Assembly (NCBI GenBank): GCA_020746875.1
Contig: JAGTJL010000011.1
Coordinates: 1,550,001 to 1,614,000, forward strand
DNA from: Rhexocercosporidium sp. MPI-PUGE-AT-0058
Taxonomy: Eukaryota; Ascomycota; Leotiomycetes; Helotiales
Reading direction: 5' to 3'
DNA length: 64,000 nt
Position 1 is the stretch's first letter. The number at the start of each line of letters is the position of its first letter. The notes beneath the pieces were generated by a model. It was not told the DNA's origin. It searched no databases and was given only the letters and a program-made list of their open reading frames with translations. A program made the translations under genes and the position numbers. Below are positions 23,361-33,215 of the stretch, piece after piece.

Positions 23361-24548
23361 ATGCATTTCATCCAAACCACCTCCCTCTCCTTTCTTGGGT
23401 TACTCGCTATTGTCTCGGCAGCTCCATATACTCAATCTACCTCCAGCGAGATCGATGCAAATACAGTGGCGGCAAGGTCAATGGCTCATAGGCTGGCCTA
23501 CAGAGACATCAACCGGATAGCTTCGGGAACAGCTGTTTTTCCACAGAAGGCGGCAGGAGATGCTCCCTACACCAACTCTGAAGCTACCCTCAAGGCTGCG
23601 ATCAAAATGCCTGCTTCCTTTACATTTGGACAAAAGATGCCAGTAATCATGGGTCCAGGCACAGGAGTTACAGGGACGCAAACCTTCGCCGGCAACTTCA
23701 TGAAGCAACTCATGAACAGTACCACCCTGGACCCCGTTGTCCTCGACATTCCCGATAGTTTACTCAACGATATCCAGTTGAATGCGGAATACTATTCATA
23801 TTCGATTAATTATATCTCCGCGGTATCAAATAATGCAAATGTCAGCGTTATAACATGGTCTCAAGGATCTATGGACATGCAATGGGCTATGAAATACTGG
23901 CCATCGGCACGTCCAGTCGTCAGCGACTTTATTCCAGTCTCTCCTGATCTCAAAGGGAGCACCATTGTCGACTTTACCGGAGCCATTGGGAATGGTCTCC
24001 TAGGTGTTGCCCCAATTCCCCAGTCCCTCAGCCAGCAGAAATCCGGATCGAACTTCATCCAAACTCTCAACGCAAACGGGGGTGATTCAGCCTATGTTCC
24101 CACAACAGCTGTCTTCAGCACCGCTGACGAGATTGTGATGCCCCAAATCGATAACCCGAAGGGCTCTGGCTTTTTCCTTGATGCCCGCAATGTCGGAGTC
24201 AGCAATACCCTAATTCAAACCGCTTGTCCTGGCCAGCCCGCTGGTGGAGATTTTACTCACGAAGGGATGCTCTACAATCCTGTCACTTTCGCTCTGGCAA
24301 TGGACGCCATGAGTAACCCTGGCGCTGGGCAGTTGAACAGAATTGATATATCAACGGTCTGCGGACAATCTCTTGCACCTGGGCTCACAGCAGCCGACAA
24401 ATCGGCAACTGATGGAACCATCGCTACTGCAGCAGCAAACATTATTGCTTATGGTCTTACTCCGGGGAAGTCACAAGTGGGGGAACCAGCCATCAAAGCT
24501 TACGCTGCAAAGGATGCCCCTGCGAAGGCTAAGGTGGCTTCAGCATGA
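23361..24548 (+). CDS. Secreted lipase, Candida antarctica lipase B-like, 395 aa
   Basis: A single open exon. Residues 1-20 form a signal peptide (MHFIQTTSLSFLGLLAIVSA) with likely cleavage after Ala20 or Ala21. The triad of the CalB-like alpha/beta-hydrolase group is readable: nucleophile Ser167 in ITWSQGS (CalB has TWSQGG), acid Asp256 in STADEIV, and His300 in GGDFTHEGML. The oxyanion-side VIMGPGTGVTG sits at residues 95-105. Members hydrolyse esters and triglycerides outside the cell. The C-terminal 45 residues are Ala/Lys-rich, beyond the catalytic fold. No lesion is seen. It stands alone, between a hydrolase relic and RIPped transposons, so it may respond to lipid on its own promoter. 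Confidence 0.9.
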   Translation: MHFIQTTSLSFLGLLAIVSAAPYTQSTSSEIDANTVAARSMAHRLAYRDINRIASGTAVFPQKAAGDAPYTNSEATLKAAIKMPASFTFGQKMPVIMGPGTGVTGTQTFAGNFMKQLMNSTTLDPVVLDIPDSLLNDIQLNAEYYSYSINYISAVSNNANVSVITWSQGSMDMQWAMKYWPSARPVVSDFIPVSPDLKGSTIVDFTGAIGNGLLGVAPIPQSLSQQKSGSNFIQTLNANGGDSAYVPTTAVFSTADEIVMPQIDNPKGSGFFLDARNVGVSNTLIQTACPGQPAGGDFTHEGMLYNPVTFALAMDAMSNPGAGQLNRIDISTVCGQSLAPGLTAADKSATDGTIATAAANIIAYGLTPGKSQVGEPAIKAYAAKDAPAKAKVASA

Positions 24549-25390
24549 GTGCGCCATTGAATCAGTGTATTACGCTGAATGCAATCAATGCCTAGGGATT
24601 CTTACAGTAAAGGAAGCGTCAGCAACGTCATGTCTCCCTATTTTAAGCTCAGTGAAGTTGTAGTTTAGTATGTTTTGTTCATAAGAGCAGGCCTCAACGA
24701 TTCTTTCCGAGAATATATCCTTTAGGTACGTCGCCCGCTGCCCGCTATAAAAAGTGACATGCTTTCATTTTTGGGTCGTAAGCTGCTGTACTGAAGCCTT
24801 CTACACTGGTAAACCGCCATAGGATGAGGGAAAGTTGCACTTGACTCTTGACCACCCACGACTGTCTTCTTAATGTGATGAAATGGATTCGCGGGGGTTC
24901 GGATTCAATCATGGCCTGGAGTAGGACCGTACTAGAAGTTGCGTATAATCTGAAGATAACAGCCTTTGGAGATACGATGCAGAAATGAAGCCAACACGAG
25001 AAGTTGCAAATAGATGAGCAGATAGATGAGCAGGCAGATAAGAAAGCAGATGATTTAATAATATGTCAAGCTAGCTCTAGCTTCTCCCACGAGAGTGACT
25101 TCTTTAGCATAGCAAACATGAACAAAAAGAGATCTATATATGAAATAGAACGTAGTCTATTCTATCTAACGCACAAACCTTTAGTTCCCAGAGCTTAATA
25201 CTATTCACTATCTATACATAGCCTTTAAATCCTACAATTGTTTGAAAATAAGCCCCTAAGACTTACATGTCAGGTGACGACATTTTATCTTGGCCTGCGG
25301 ATCTGTTCCTCTAAGGTGACTTATCTTACATTAAGTAATTTTCCGTAGAACATGTTAAACATGAACGGGTCACGTGAAGTAGTCTATGCG
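24549..25390. other. 3' flank of the lipase gene, no gene
   Basis: Balanced composition fading into AT-rich DNA at about 25390. A short imperfect GATGAGCA/GATAGATGAGCAGGCAGATAA repeat lies at about 25012-25045. No coding evidence. Confidence 0.4.
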
Positions 25391-26289
25391 CGAAAGTCAA
25401 AATCCTCGACTGTACGGAATAAACTTATATACTTATAAGCAGTTTCGATTTCTTAATTAGCTTTAGATTCGATCTCCGGCTTTTAATAAATATAATTGCA
25501 GACCGATTTATATTACTTGTCTTTTGCGCTACTCCACGTGTAAACGATTCCGGTTCGCAAACGATTCTTACCGGCTGAAAGACTTGTAATTCTTGCCTCG
25601 CGCGACTATAAGACGTGTATTAAATAAAAAAAGATGAACTTATATAAGACCGCGAGAAACAATTAGCTTAAGCACGAAAAGTAGTCGAAGAAGTATTACG
25701 GAACCGATTAAGGCTCAAAAGGCTTAAGAGAAGCTAGCTTAAGGCTCGAGAGTAATAGCTATAAGAGGACATAAGGTTTATATATTAAGAAACAGTTACT
25801 TTTTTGGTTAAAAAAATATCTTAAAAAAGCTGTATTAATAATAAGAAAAGTATATAAAGCCTCGAGAGATACCTGTGGATACTTATAAACGCTAAGATAT
25901 ACTCGAAAAAGACAAAAAAAAAAAGATTCAAAAGCTGCGATTTTTATTACCGGCCGGTCTACAAAAGGTTTTACGACTATAGATTAAAAAAGATTTACAA
26001 AAAGAGAAAAATGAGGAAGACGATTTTATAAGAAAACTAACTTTAAAAGAACTTATTTTAAAATACTTAAGAGGCGTAAAAGTTTTTAAGAATATATATA
26101 AAATTTAAGTCTCGGCCACTTTCGAAGAAACTTATATTAAAGAAAAATAAAAAAGAGTTACAGGCAGGTAAAGAGGCTCTTTAACTTGAAGTTATACGTG
26201 AAAAAGCTACTCGAAGAACTTAAAAATAAATTAATTCGGAAATTTTAATTAATTAAAACAAATATAAAAAAGAAGAAGAAGAAGAAGAA
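25391..26289 (+). mobile_element. RIPped transposon body of the hairpin-repeat family
   Basis: AT-rich with TpA excess. It precedes the second hairpin repeat just as 18961-19749 precedes the first and shows the same Lys/Glu-rich low-complexity tail (an AAG run at about 26273-26290). No intact frame. The class of element is not identified. Confidence 0.4.
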
Positions 26290-26475
26290 GATTAAAGGTC
26301 CGGAATTTATTTTAAAGCTTGCGAAAAGCGTGGATTAACGTAACGACAGGCCGGAAAGAAAATCATATAATAAATATAATATAATATAAAAGTGCTTTTC
26401 TAACCGTAGCGAACCGAAGTCCTTTAGCCCCGTAGCTTGCGGAGGGCTACCGGGGCAAAGACCTCGTTACATTCA
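26290..26475 (+). repeat. Dispersed repeat with GC-rich hairpin, copy 2
   Basis: It aligns with 19750-19940: GGTCCGGAATTTATTTTAAA at the start, CGTGGATTAACGTAACGACA in the middle, and the fold-back TAGCCCCGTAGCTTGCGGAG onward at about 26427-26470. The differences are nearly all transitions, as RIP would make. Confidence 0.65.
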
Positions 26476-27203
26476 ACATACTCCATCATTCGCAAACAAG
26501 GGGAAGATAACGTCGATCACCCCCATTCCGTCCGCCTCGCTTAACTCACCGCCACATGTACCTACCAACTTCAATAATTAATTACTTCTTCATTCTTTAC
26601 TTAACTCTTTCAAATTTAAAATAAGAATTTTCTTTATTATAAGGATTTAATATACCGAGTACGATGTCATATGTACGCTTACAGAGATTATAAATAACAA
26701 TTCCTTACGAAAGGCATCGCTTAAGGAAAGTATTCTAAAGTTTATACTCCGTGACCGAAACGCGACGATTTAATCACGTGAGGAGGCCGCTAGCTACTTA
26801 CAAAAGTTACTTGCGGTAGTAAAGAATCGATTGACTAATTAGATTTTGACTTGAGAGTCTGTTAGCCGTGGAGTTATATATATATTAAGGGTTTTAAAAA
26901 GTGACTTCTAGCTCTTGAAGGAGATTATTTATTACTGTACTCGGAAGATATTAGATTTATAATTTTCTAGTATGGAATTTTATTTTAAAGACGAAAAAAG
27001 TAAATATACGTTAATTTTATATATATTAACTGCACTTGTTCTGAGGTTATTAAGCTTTAATTCTAAAAACTAAAGATCTTAATTATTAAAGCTATTCTAA
27101 TTAGCTAACGATAAAATATAAGAGAGACTGAGATTATAAAAAAGCTATAATTTTAATAAATTCGTTATAAAACAAGCCGAAATGCGTAAAATTTAATTAT
27201 TAA
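26476..27203. other. No gene; short clean patch then AT-rich DNA
   Basis: Bases 26476-26580 are less RIPped and unique-looking. The remainder is AT-rich and leads into the Copia element. No motif recognised. Confidence 0.35.
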
Positions 27204-27257
27204 GTGTATTTTTATTATAGGAGTCTTAATATAACTTCTTATAATTTACAAGAGAAA

Positions 27258-27389
<132 letters not shown>

Positions 27390-28136
27390 CGTCCTAATAG
27401 GTCAGGCCATCAAAGAATAACCTTTCCTCAAGTTTTAATAAATAATACTTTAAATATAGCTTTAATTACAGAAGATAATAAAGAAGAAAAATATTTAATT
27501 CTGTTAATTAATATTAATAACGAACCAAATATATATAAATAAGTTATTAATAATGTTAATAAAGATAATTAATTAAAATCTATGAAATCAGAAATAGACA
27601 AATTAAAATTACAAAATACGTGGAATTTAATAGAATTACTACCTAATAAAACCTATTTAAGAGGTAAATAGATTTATAAAATAAAATAAAACTTAAATAA
27701 TAATATTATAAAATATAAGTCAAGATGAGTAATTAAAGGCTTTAATTAAATATTAAGCCTTAATTATTTAGAGACTTTTTCGGCTACTTGTAAACCAGAA
27801 TCTTATAAGTTAATATTTATATTAGTAATAGCAAATAAATAGATATTATATTAATACGACGTTAAAAACGTCTTTTTTACACGCTAGAATACACGCCGAA
27901 ATATACGTGGCACAACTAATAAATTAAGAACAATATTATAATAAAAATAATAATACTTATAAGTTAATAAAAACCTTTAATAATAATAATAACTCAAAAT
28001 TATAATATAAACTTAATAAAGCTTTATATAGCCTTAAGCAATTACCTAAATTATAATATAAACATTTATTAAAGGCCTTAAATAAATTAAGTTTTAAAGC
28101 TTTACCTTATAACGAAGCTATATTTACGCATAATAT

Positions 28137-28892
28137 TGTCACGGTCCGTGTATTTACTCGGTGTAAATACGGTGGGTTGTGTTAATCTGTCATGTGTATG
28201 CCTATCCATTCTATCTGTACGGAATCGGGCCCGTAGCATAAGGGGGCCGAGGCTTCTACGGTATCAGTAGAATCAGTCCCACTTGTATATCTAGTCACGC
28301 CGGCGTTTTGCTTCCCCTCACGGGTAACCCCCTCTATATATACGCTTCTCTTCTGGACTTCTTCGAAGGCCAGAGATTAGTTCTTTGAATATAATTTACC
28401 CTGAACCTCTACGAAGCTTTGCCTACCGTGAACTCCATCTGACATAATCTCAATGATCGAGAAGTAAGTATATCACGTACGGTGGAATAGACAATGACTA
28501 GTATAGTTGAAATACTATTTTTAGTTAAGCACGAAGCTCTTATTTAATAGTAGACGTATTAGTCTTTTATAAAACCTTTATATTATACGACCGCTAAGAC
28601 CGCTAAGTCTTGTCGGTCCTAGACCTCTAGACCTCAGCGGTCCAGCGGTTTATTACGTGAGAGAGTCGCGTAATCTAGGGGCCTATCTGCCCTTTAGTCG
28701 TTTACCGATAATAATATTTATATAATATATGACTTATAAAATCCTAAGTATTAGGGTCTCTTAAAGGGATGCTTTTAAGAGTAATACTTTCTTAGTATAT
28801 TTCTCTTAAGACTTTTACCTTTTTAAGCCTATAGTCCTGAGTACTACGCTGTCCCGGGGTCTAGGGTCACGGGACGCGGGGCGTTCGGAACA
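28137..28892 (+). repeat. Solo LTR, family A, inserted in the Copia element
   Basis: It begins TGTCACGGTCCGTG and ends GCGTTCGGAACA, with the 5-bp duplication AATAT at 28132-28136 and 28893-28897. Without the nested family-B LTR it is about 494 bp, close to the 480-bp copy at 56919-57398. The Copia reading continues on both sides, which confirms insertion. Confidence 0.88.
28188..28444 (+). repeat. Solo LTR, family B, nested in the family-A LTR (257 bp)
   Basis: It begins TGTCATGTGTATG and ends CCATCTGACA (inverted ends TGTCA/TGACA), with duplication TAATC at 28183-28187 and 28445-28449. It is absent at the matching point of the family-A copy at 56919. A TATA-like CTATATATACGC sits inside. 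It is almost free of RIP, so it is the youngest layer here. RIPped copies lie at 40831-41119, 41120-41328 (reversed) and 48668-48927. Confidence 0.88.
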
Positions 28893-29989
28893 AATATATT
28901 TAAAATAATTATAATATATTACGTAAACGACTTAATATTTATAAGATTAAATAATAATATTATAAAAGAAATAATAATAAAATTAATAAAAACTATAAAA
29001 ATAAAATATATAAGTGAAATATATTAATTCCTTAAAATAGAAATAAAACTAAATTATAATATTTAATTAATTTATATAAATTAAATTAAATATCTAAATA
29101 CGTTATTAAATAAATTTAATAAAAGAGATTTAAATCCTGTTACAACTCTTATAAAAGCCGGAATTAGGCTTAATAAAGCAATAGATATAGCTAATAAGAA
29201 AGACTTATAATTATATTATTAATAAGCAAGTTTTTTAATATATTTAGTAACTAAAACTAGACCCGATATAGTATATGCGGTTAATAAATGCGCTAAATAT
29301 ATATTTAATCCTAATTTAAGCTATTTTAGGACTTCAGACCGTATTTAAAAATATTTAAATAAATACTTTAATTTAAGGACTTATTATAACTGTAATAAAA
29401 GCTTCTTAGAATTATTAGGCTATATAAATGTAGACTAAGGTAGAGATATTAACTTCCGTAAAAGTATTAGCGGCTTTTTATTCTGAATTAATAAATATAT
29501 TATAAGTTGGCTTAATATGCTTTAAAAACAGTAACCTTATTAAGCTGTGAAGCTAAATATATGGCTTTTAAAGAAGTAATAAAAGAAATATTATATTTGT
29601 ATAATTTAATAAACTATTTTAATAACTTTCTTAATAATAAAATAATACTTATATTAAAGCTATTAATAAATAGCGAATCAGCTTTAAAACTAGCTAATAA
29701 CTCTGAATTCCATAAAAGAAGTAAACATATCGATATAAGTTATTACTTTATACGAAATGAAATAGCTAATAATAAACTAGACTTATTATATATTAATATA
29801 ATAATTTAATTAACTAATAGATTTACAAAAGGTCTAAATACTAATAAATAATTAAATTTTATAAATGCTTTAAATTTAAAGCCTTTTATATAAAATAAAC
29901 TTATATTAAATAAAGTATAAAATAAAATATAAATACTTATATATATCTTATAGAAGGTTATAAGATTATATTAAAGCTTTTCACGCATA

Positions 29990-30480
29990 TCCGGTAGCCC
30001 GCAAAAGACTACTTTAGGCTCACGTATACTCGGCAGCTCGGCAGCTCGTAAAAGACTATTTTAAACCTAAATAGCTCGCAAAAGACTACTTTGAGCTCAA
30101 ACAAAAGCTAACTCTAATACAAAGCTAGTTTTAATACAAAAGCTAGTTATAATATAAAGCTAGTCATGATACAAAGCTTGTCTTAATACAAAGCTAGTGC
30201 CAATACAAAGCTAATTCTAAAACAAAGCTAGTTTTAATATAAAGCTAATAGCCGATGCGAGAGTAATAGCTTGGCACCTAAAGTAATTATATAAACCTAG
30301 TTTCCCCCGAAGTAATAGAATTATCATTCACACCAAATCTCTTCTTTTTCTTATTTCCCCTCACGCGTAAACTTTTTTAATATTTACGCTTCTTTTCTAG
30401 ACTTCTTATATTTTCCCTGAACCTTTATAAGCTTTGCTTACTATGAACTCTATCTAATAAAATTAGTTCGAATTTTAAGT
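29990..30480 (+). repeat. LTR-like regulatory repeat region with two tandem arrays
   Basis: From about 29990 to 30095 three units of about 31 bp share the core AGCTCGCAAAAGACTACTTT. From about 30095 to 30255 about eight units share ATACAAAGCTAGTTTTA. A TATA-like ATTATATAAACC and a leader ending GAACTCTATCTAA follow. The layout, repeated enhancer-like units then TATA then leader, looks like a retrotransposon LTR U3-R-U5. A second partial copy lies at about 31330-31510. Confidence 0.6.
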
Positions 30481-31008
30481 TTACGATAACACGCGTTATT
30501 TAAGAGGCTTAAATTATAAGTAAAAGTTATTAAAATATATTAGTAAGTATTTTGGCTGCGGAGCAGGACTGGTTTTAGCGAATAAAGGCTGTATCGGCTG
30601 TATATAACATTTAACCGCTTAAGCTGCGGATTATACTTAAACTAAAGTATAATCCGCAGGTTAAGCGGTTAAATGTAATAATTTATTTATATTTAACTTA
30701 AAACGCTTAAAACGTAAGAATCGTAGCCAGGAATCGATACGCGTTAGCGGCCGCTAGTATATACGTCCGATTTACAGCTTTAGTAAAGCTCTCACGCTAT
30801 AAGTCTTTACATTAAAAAAATCTAATAAGCTTACGTGACGATTTAGAGAAATTATACTTATACTAAGGCTCTTATATACGTGTATATATAACGCGCGTAC
30901 GTACGTGCATACGTACATATACTAGAGTATACTCTTATAAAAGTCCTTCGATAATTTCCAACTTTACAGCTAATCTTATATTAAGCGCTATTAGCGCTAT
31001 TAACGGCT
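30481..31008. other. AT-rich spacer with a hairpin and a fold-back arm fragment
   Basis: It holds the 70-bp hairpin at 30607-30676 and, at about 30775-30900, a partial copy of the fold-back element arm (the stretch with CTTACGTGACGATTTAGAG). No gene. Confidence 0.45.
30607..30676. repeat. 70-bp near-perfect hairpin
   Basis: Two 31-bp arms (30607-30637 and 30646-30676) pair with one mismatch around an 8-bp loop. The left arm starts ACATTTAACCGCTTAA and the right arm ends TTAAGCGGTTAAATGT. It sits among RIPped repeats; it could be a minimal fold-back element or a recent palindromic duplication. Confidence 0.8.
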
Positions 31009-31130
31009 GTACATCAGTTAAAAATTCCACGGACACTTATTAGCTGATCGGCCTTTTCCGTTAATAACGCCGAGCGGCCGCTTGCGAGCGCTATTAGCGC
31101 TACTTTCAAATCCTAGCTCGTTAATATAAG

Positions 31131-31510
31131 ATTATACTAAAGCATATTACCGTATTCGGTATAAAGCATACCTTTCCATAACTCAACTACTTTTACATAA
31201 AGCTCTAGCTTCGCATAAAGCCTCGGCTTCCGTGCTTTGAACCTCGGAAGCTTTAAGCTTCCGGTAAAGGGTTATTCAGGGCTAAAACAGTGGCGTTATC
31301 AAGCCTTAAGCTTCCGTGTTTTAAACCTCGGAAGCTCTGGTAATATAAAGCTAGTCTTAATACAAAGCTAGTTTCAATATAAAGCTAATAACCGATGCGA
31401 GAGCAAATAGCCGATGCGAGAGCTAAATAGCTTGGCGCCTAAAAGTAGTTATATAGACCTAGTTTCCCCCGAAGTAATAGAATCATTATTCACACCAAAT
31501 CTCTTCTTTT
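31131..31510 (+). repeat. Partial LTR-like copy inserted in the left fold-back arm
   Basis: Bases 31330-31510 match 30120-30350 (CAAAGCTAGT units, GCCGATGCGAGAG, CCTAGTTTCCCCCGAAGTAA and ACACCAAATCTCTTCTTTT). Upstream, CTTCCG...CCTCGGAAGC blocks are repeated twice. The corresponding point of the right arm lacks it. Confidence 0.55.
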
Positions 31511-32867
31511 CAGTTAAAACGCTGCTATTTTCGCTATTTTCGTTTTTTTCGCGGATTTATTATTTAAAAATCACGCACGGTCTTAAAACCCTTTTCGCTA
31601 AAGCTCTTATACTATGAATTTCCACGCTAAAAAAATCCAATAAGTGCACGTGACGATTCGGGAAAATTACACTTATGTCAAGGCTCTTATATACACGTGC
31701 TATTAAGATAATAAGATAATAAGGTAATAAGGTAAGATAAAGTAAAGTAAGGCCTTAAAACCTTAAGGCAAAAAAAATTTCTCTGCGAAAAGTGGAGCGC
31801 CGGCTACCGTAGAAAGTAAAGCGCCGCCGCAAAAGTGATTCGCCGAAGTGCCGCTTTAAGTGCTAAAATTTTCAATATATAACTTTAATATTAAAAGCGC
31901 CGAAAGCGCTAAAAGGGCGCTTTTAACGCTTACGTCCGACGTCTGCCGCAGGATTTTTTTACAGATATAACTACGGACCTTATTAAGTTACGCAACTTAA
32001 AAGATTACGTACTATTATCGGAGTTAAAATTCTAAATATATTACCGCAGTTGTGAATGCGGGCAACGACGGGTAATACCCGTCAATACCTTCCAAGGTTT
32101 TTGTTAATATATACTAATAAAATTAAAATTAAAGGAAGATTTTAACTTTATAATATCTTATATAAAAGTTAACGTAAAATAGAATTAATAAGTAATAAAT
32201 AAAAAGTGCTAAATTATACGAGGTAGGCGGAATAAGGGTGATCGAAGTTATTCGGGAGATAAGAGAAGAAGAGTTATATATTAATGATTATATTGAGGAT
32301 TAATATTAAATGAAGATTAAATGAATGTTTTAGGGCTCGATTAGTAGGAAATATAAGAAGCATTAAAGTCTTTTATTTTTAGAAAAATATTAGGAAATGA
32401 TTAATAAAGGTTGGCATGGTAAAATAATTATTCGAATTATATATATTTATAAAAAAAATTAAAAGGCAGACGTCGGCCAATTGCGCTAGAAGCGCTATTT
32501 CTGGCGCTTTTAGCGCTTTCGGCTTAAAATTTATATATTGAAAATTTTAATATTGAAAGCGGTATTTTAACGAATCACTTTTACGGCGGCGCTTTACTTT
32601 CTACGGTAGCCGGTGCTTTATATTTCGTAGCGAATTACTTTTGCCTTTAAGGTTTTAAGGCTTTATTTTATTTTACCTTACTTTACTTTACTTTATCTTA
32701 TCTTATTACCTTATTACTTTACTAGCACGTATATATAAGAGCTTTAGTATAAATATAATTTCTCCGAATCGTCACGTGCACTTATTAAAAAATTTAACGT
32801 GGAAATTTATAGCGTAAGAGCTTTAGCGAAGAGGTTTTTAAGACCGTGCGTAATCTTTAGAATCAAA

Positions 32868-33018
32868 TGTCGTATAGCAGGGCACGTGCTAACTGAAGGC
32901 TGACTTAGCAGCCTCTTTTCCTGTATATATTCAGTTGCTCTTTACGAGCTCTTCTAGAATTCAGACGATTTGCTACACTTTAAGAGCACCTCTGGTTATG
33001 CTCCACTTCTGTACGACA
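32868..33018 (+). repeat. Very short solo LTR or LTR-like insertion, 151 bp
   Basis: It begins TGTCGTATAG and ends CTGTACGACA, with 7-bp inverted ends TGTCGTA/TACGACA, inside the right arm of the fold-back element. The flanks are TCAAA (32863-32867) and TTAAA (33019-33023), a 5-bp duplication differing by one C-to-T. Unlike its surroundings it keeps normal base composition. At 151 bp it is near the lower size limit of LTRs (TRIM-like). Confidence 0.7.
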
Positions 33019-33215
33019 TTAAATTAATAATATATTCGCGAAAATAGCGAAAATAGCGGCTTTTTAACAAGTTAGGATTTAAAAATAGCTTAAATAACGC
33101 TATTAGCGGCGCTTGAACGAGTTAAGATTTGAAAGTAGCGCTAATAGCGCCCGCAGGCGCCCGCAGGCGGCCGCAGGCCGATTAGCTAACAGGCGTCCGT
33201 GGAATTTTTTGCGAT

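Larger units (their letters stand above)
31009..33215. mobile_element. Fold-back DNA transposon with long inverted arms
   Basis: The left arm (31009 to about 31960) and right arm (about 32455-33215) are inverted copies. Matching landmarks include AATTCCACGGAC near both outer ends, GCGCTATTAGCGCTACTTTC, GCTATTTTCGCTATTTTCG, GTGCACGTGACGATTCGG and CGTCGG near the inner ends. Each arm carries its own later insertion (about 31131-31510 left; 32868-33018 right). The roughly 500-bp centre has no coding trace. No clear target duplication was found. The outer motif also occurs at about 222-257. Confidence 0.6.
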
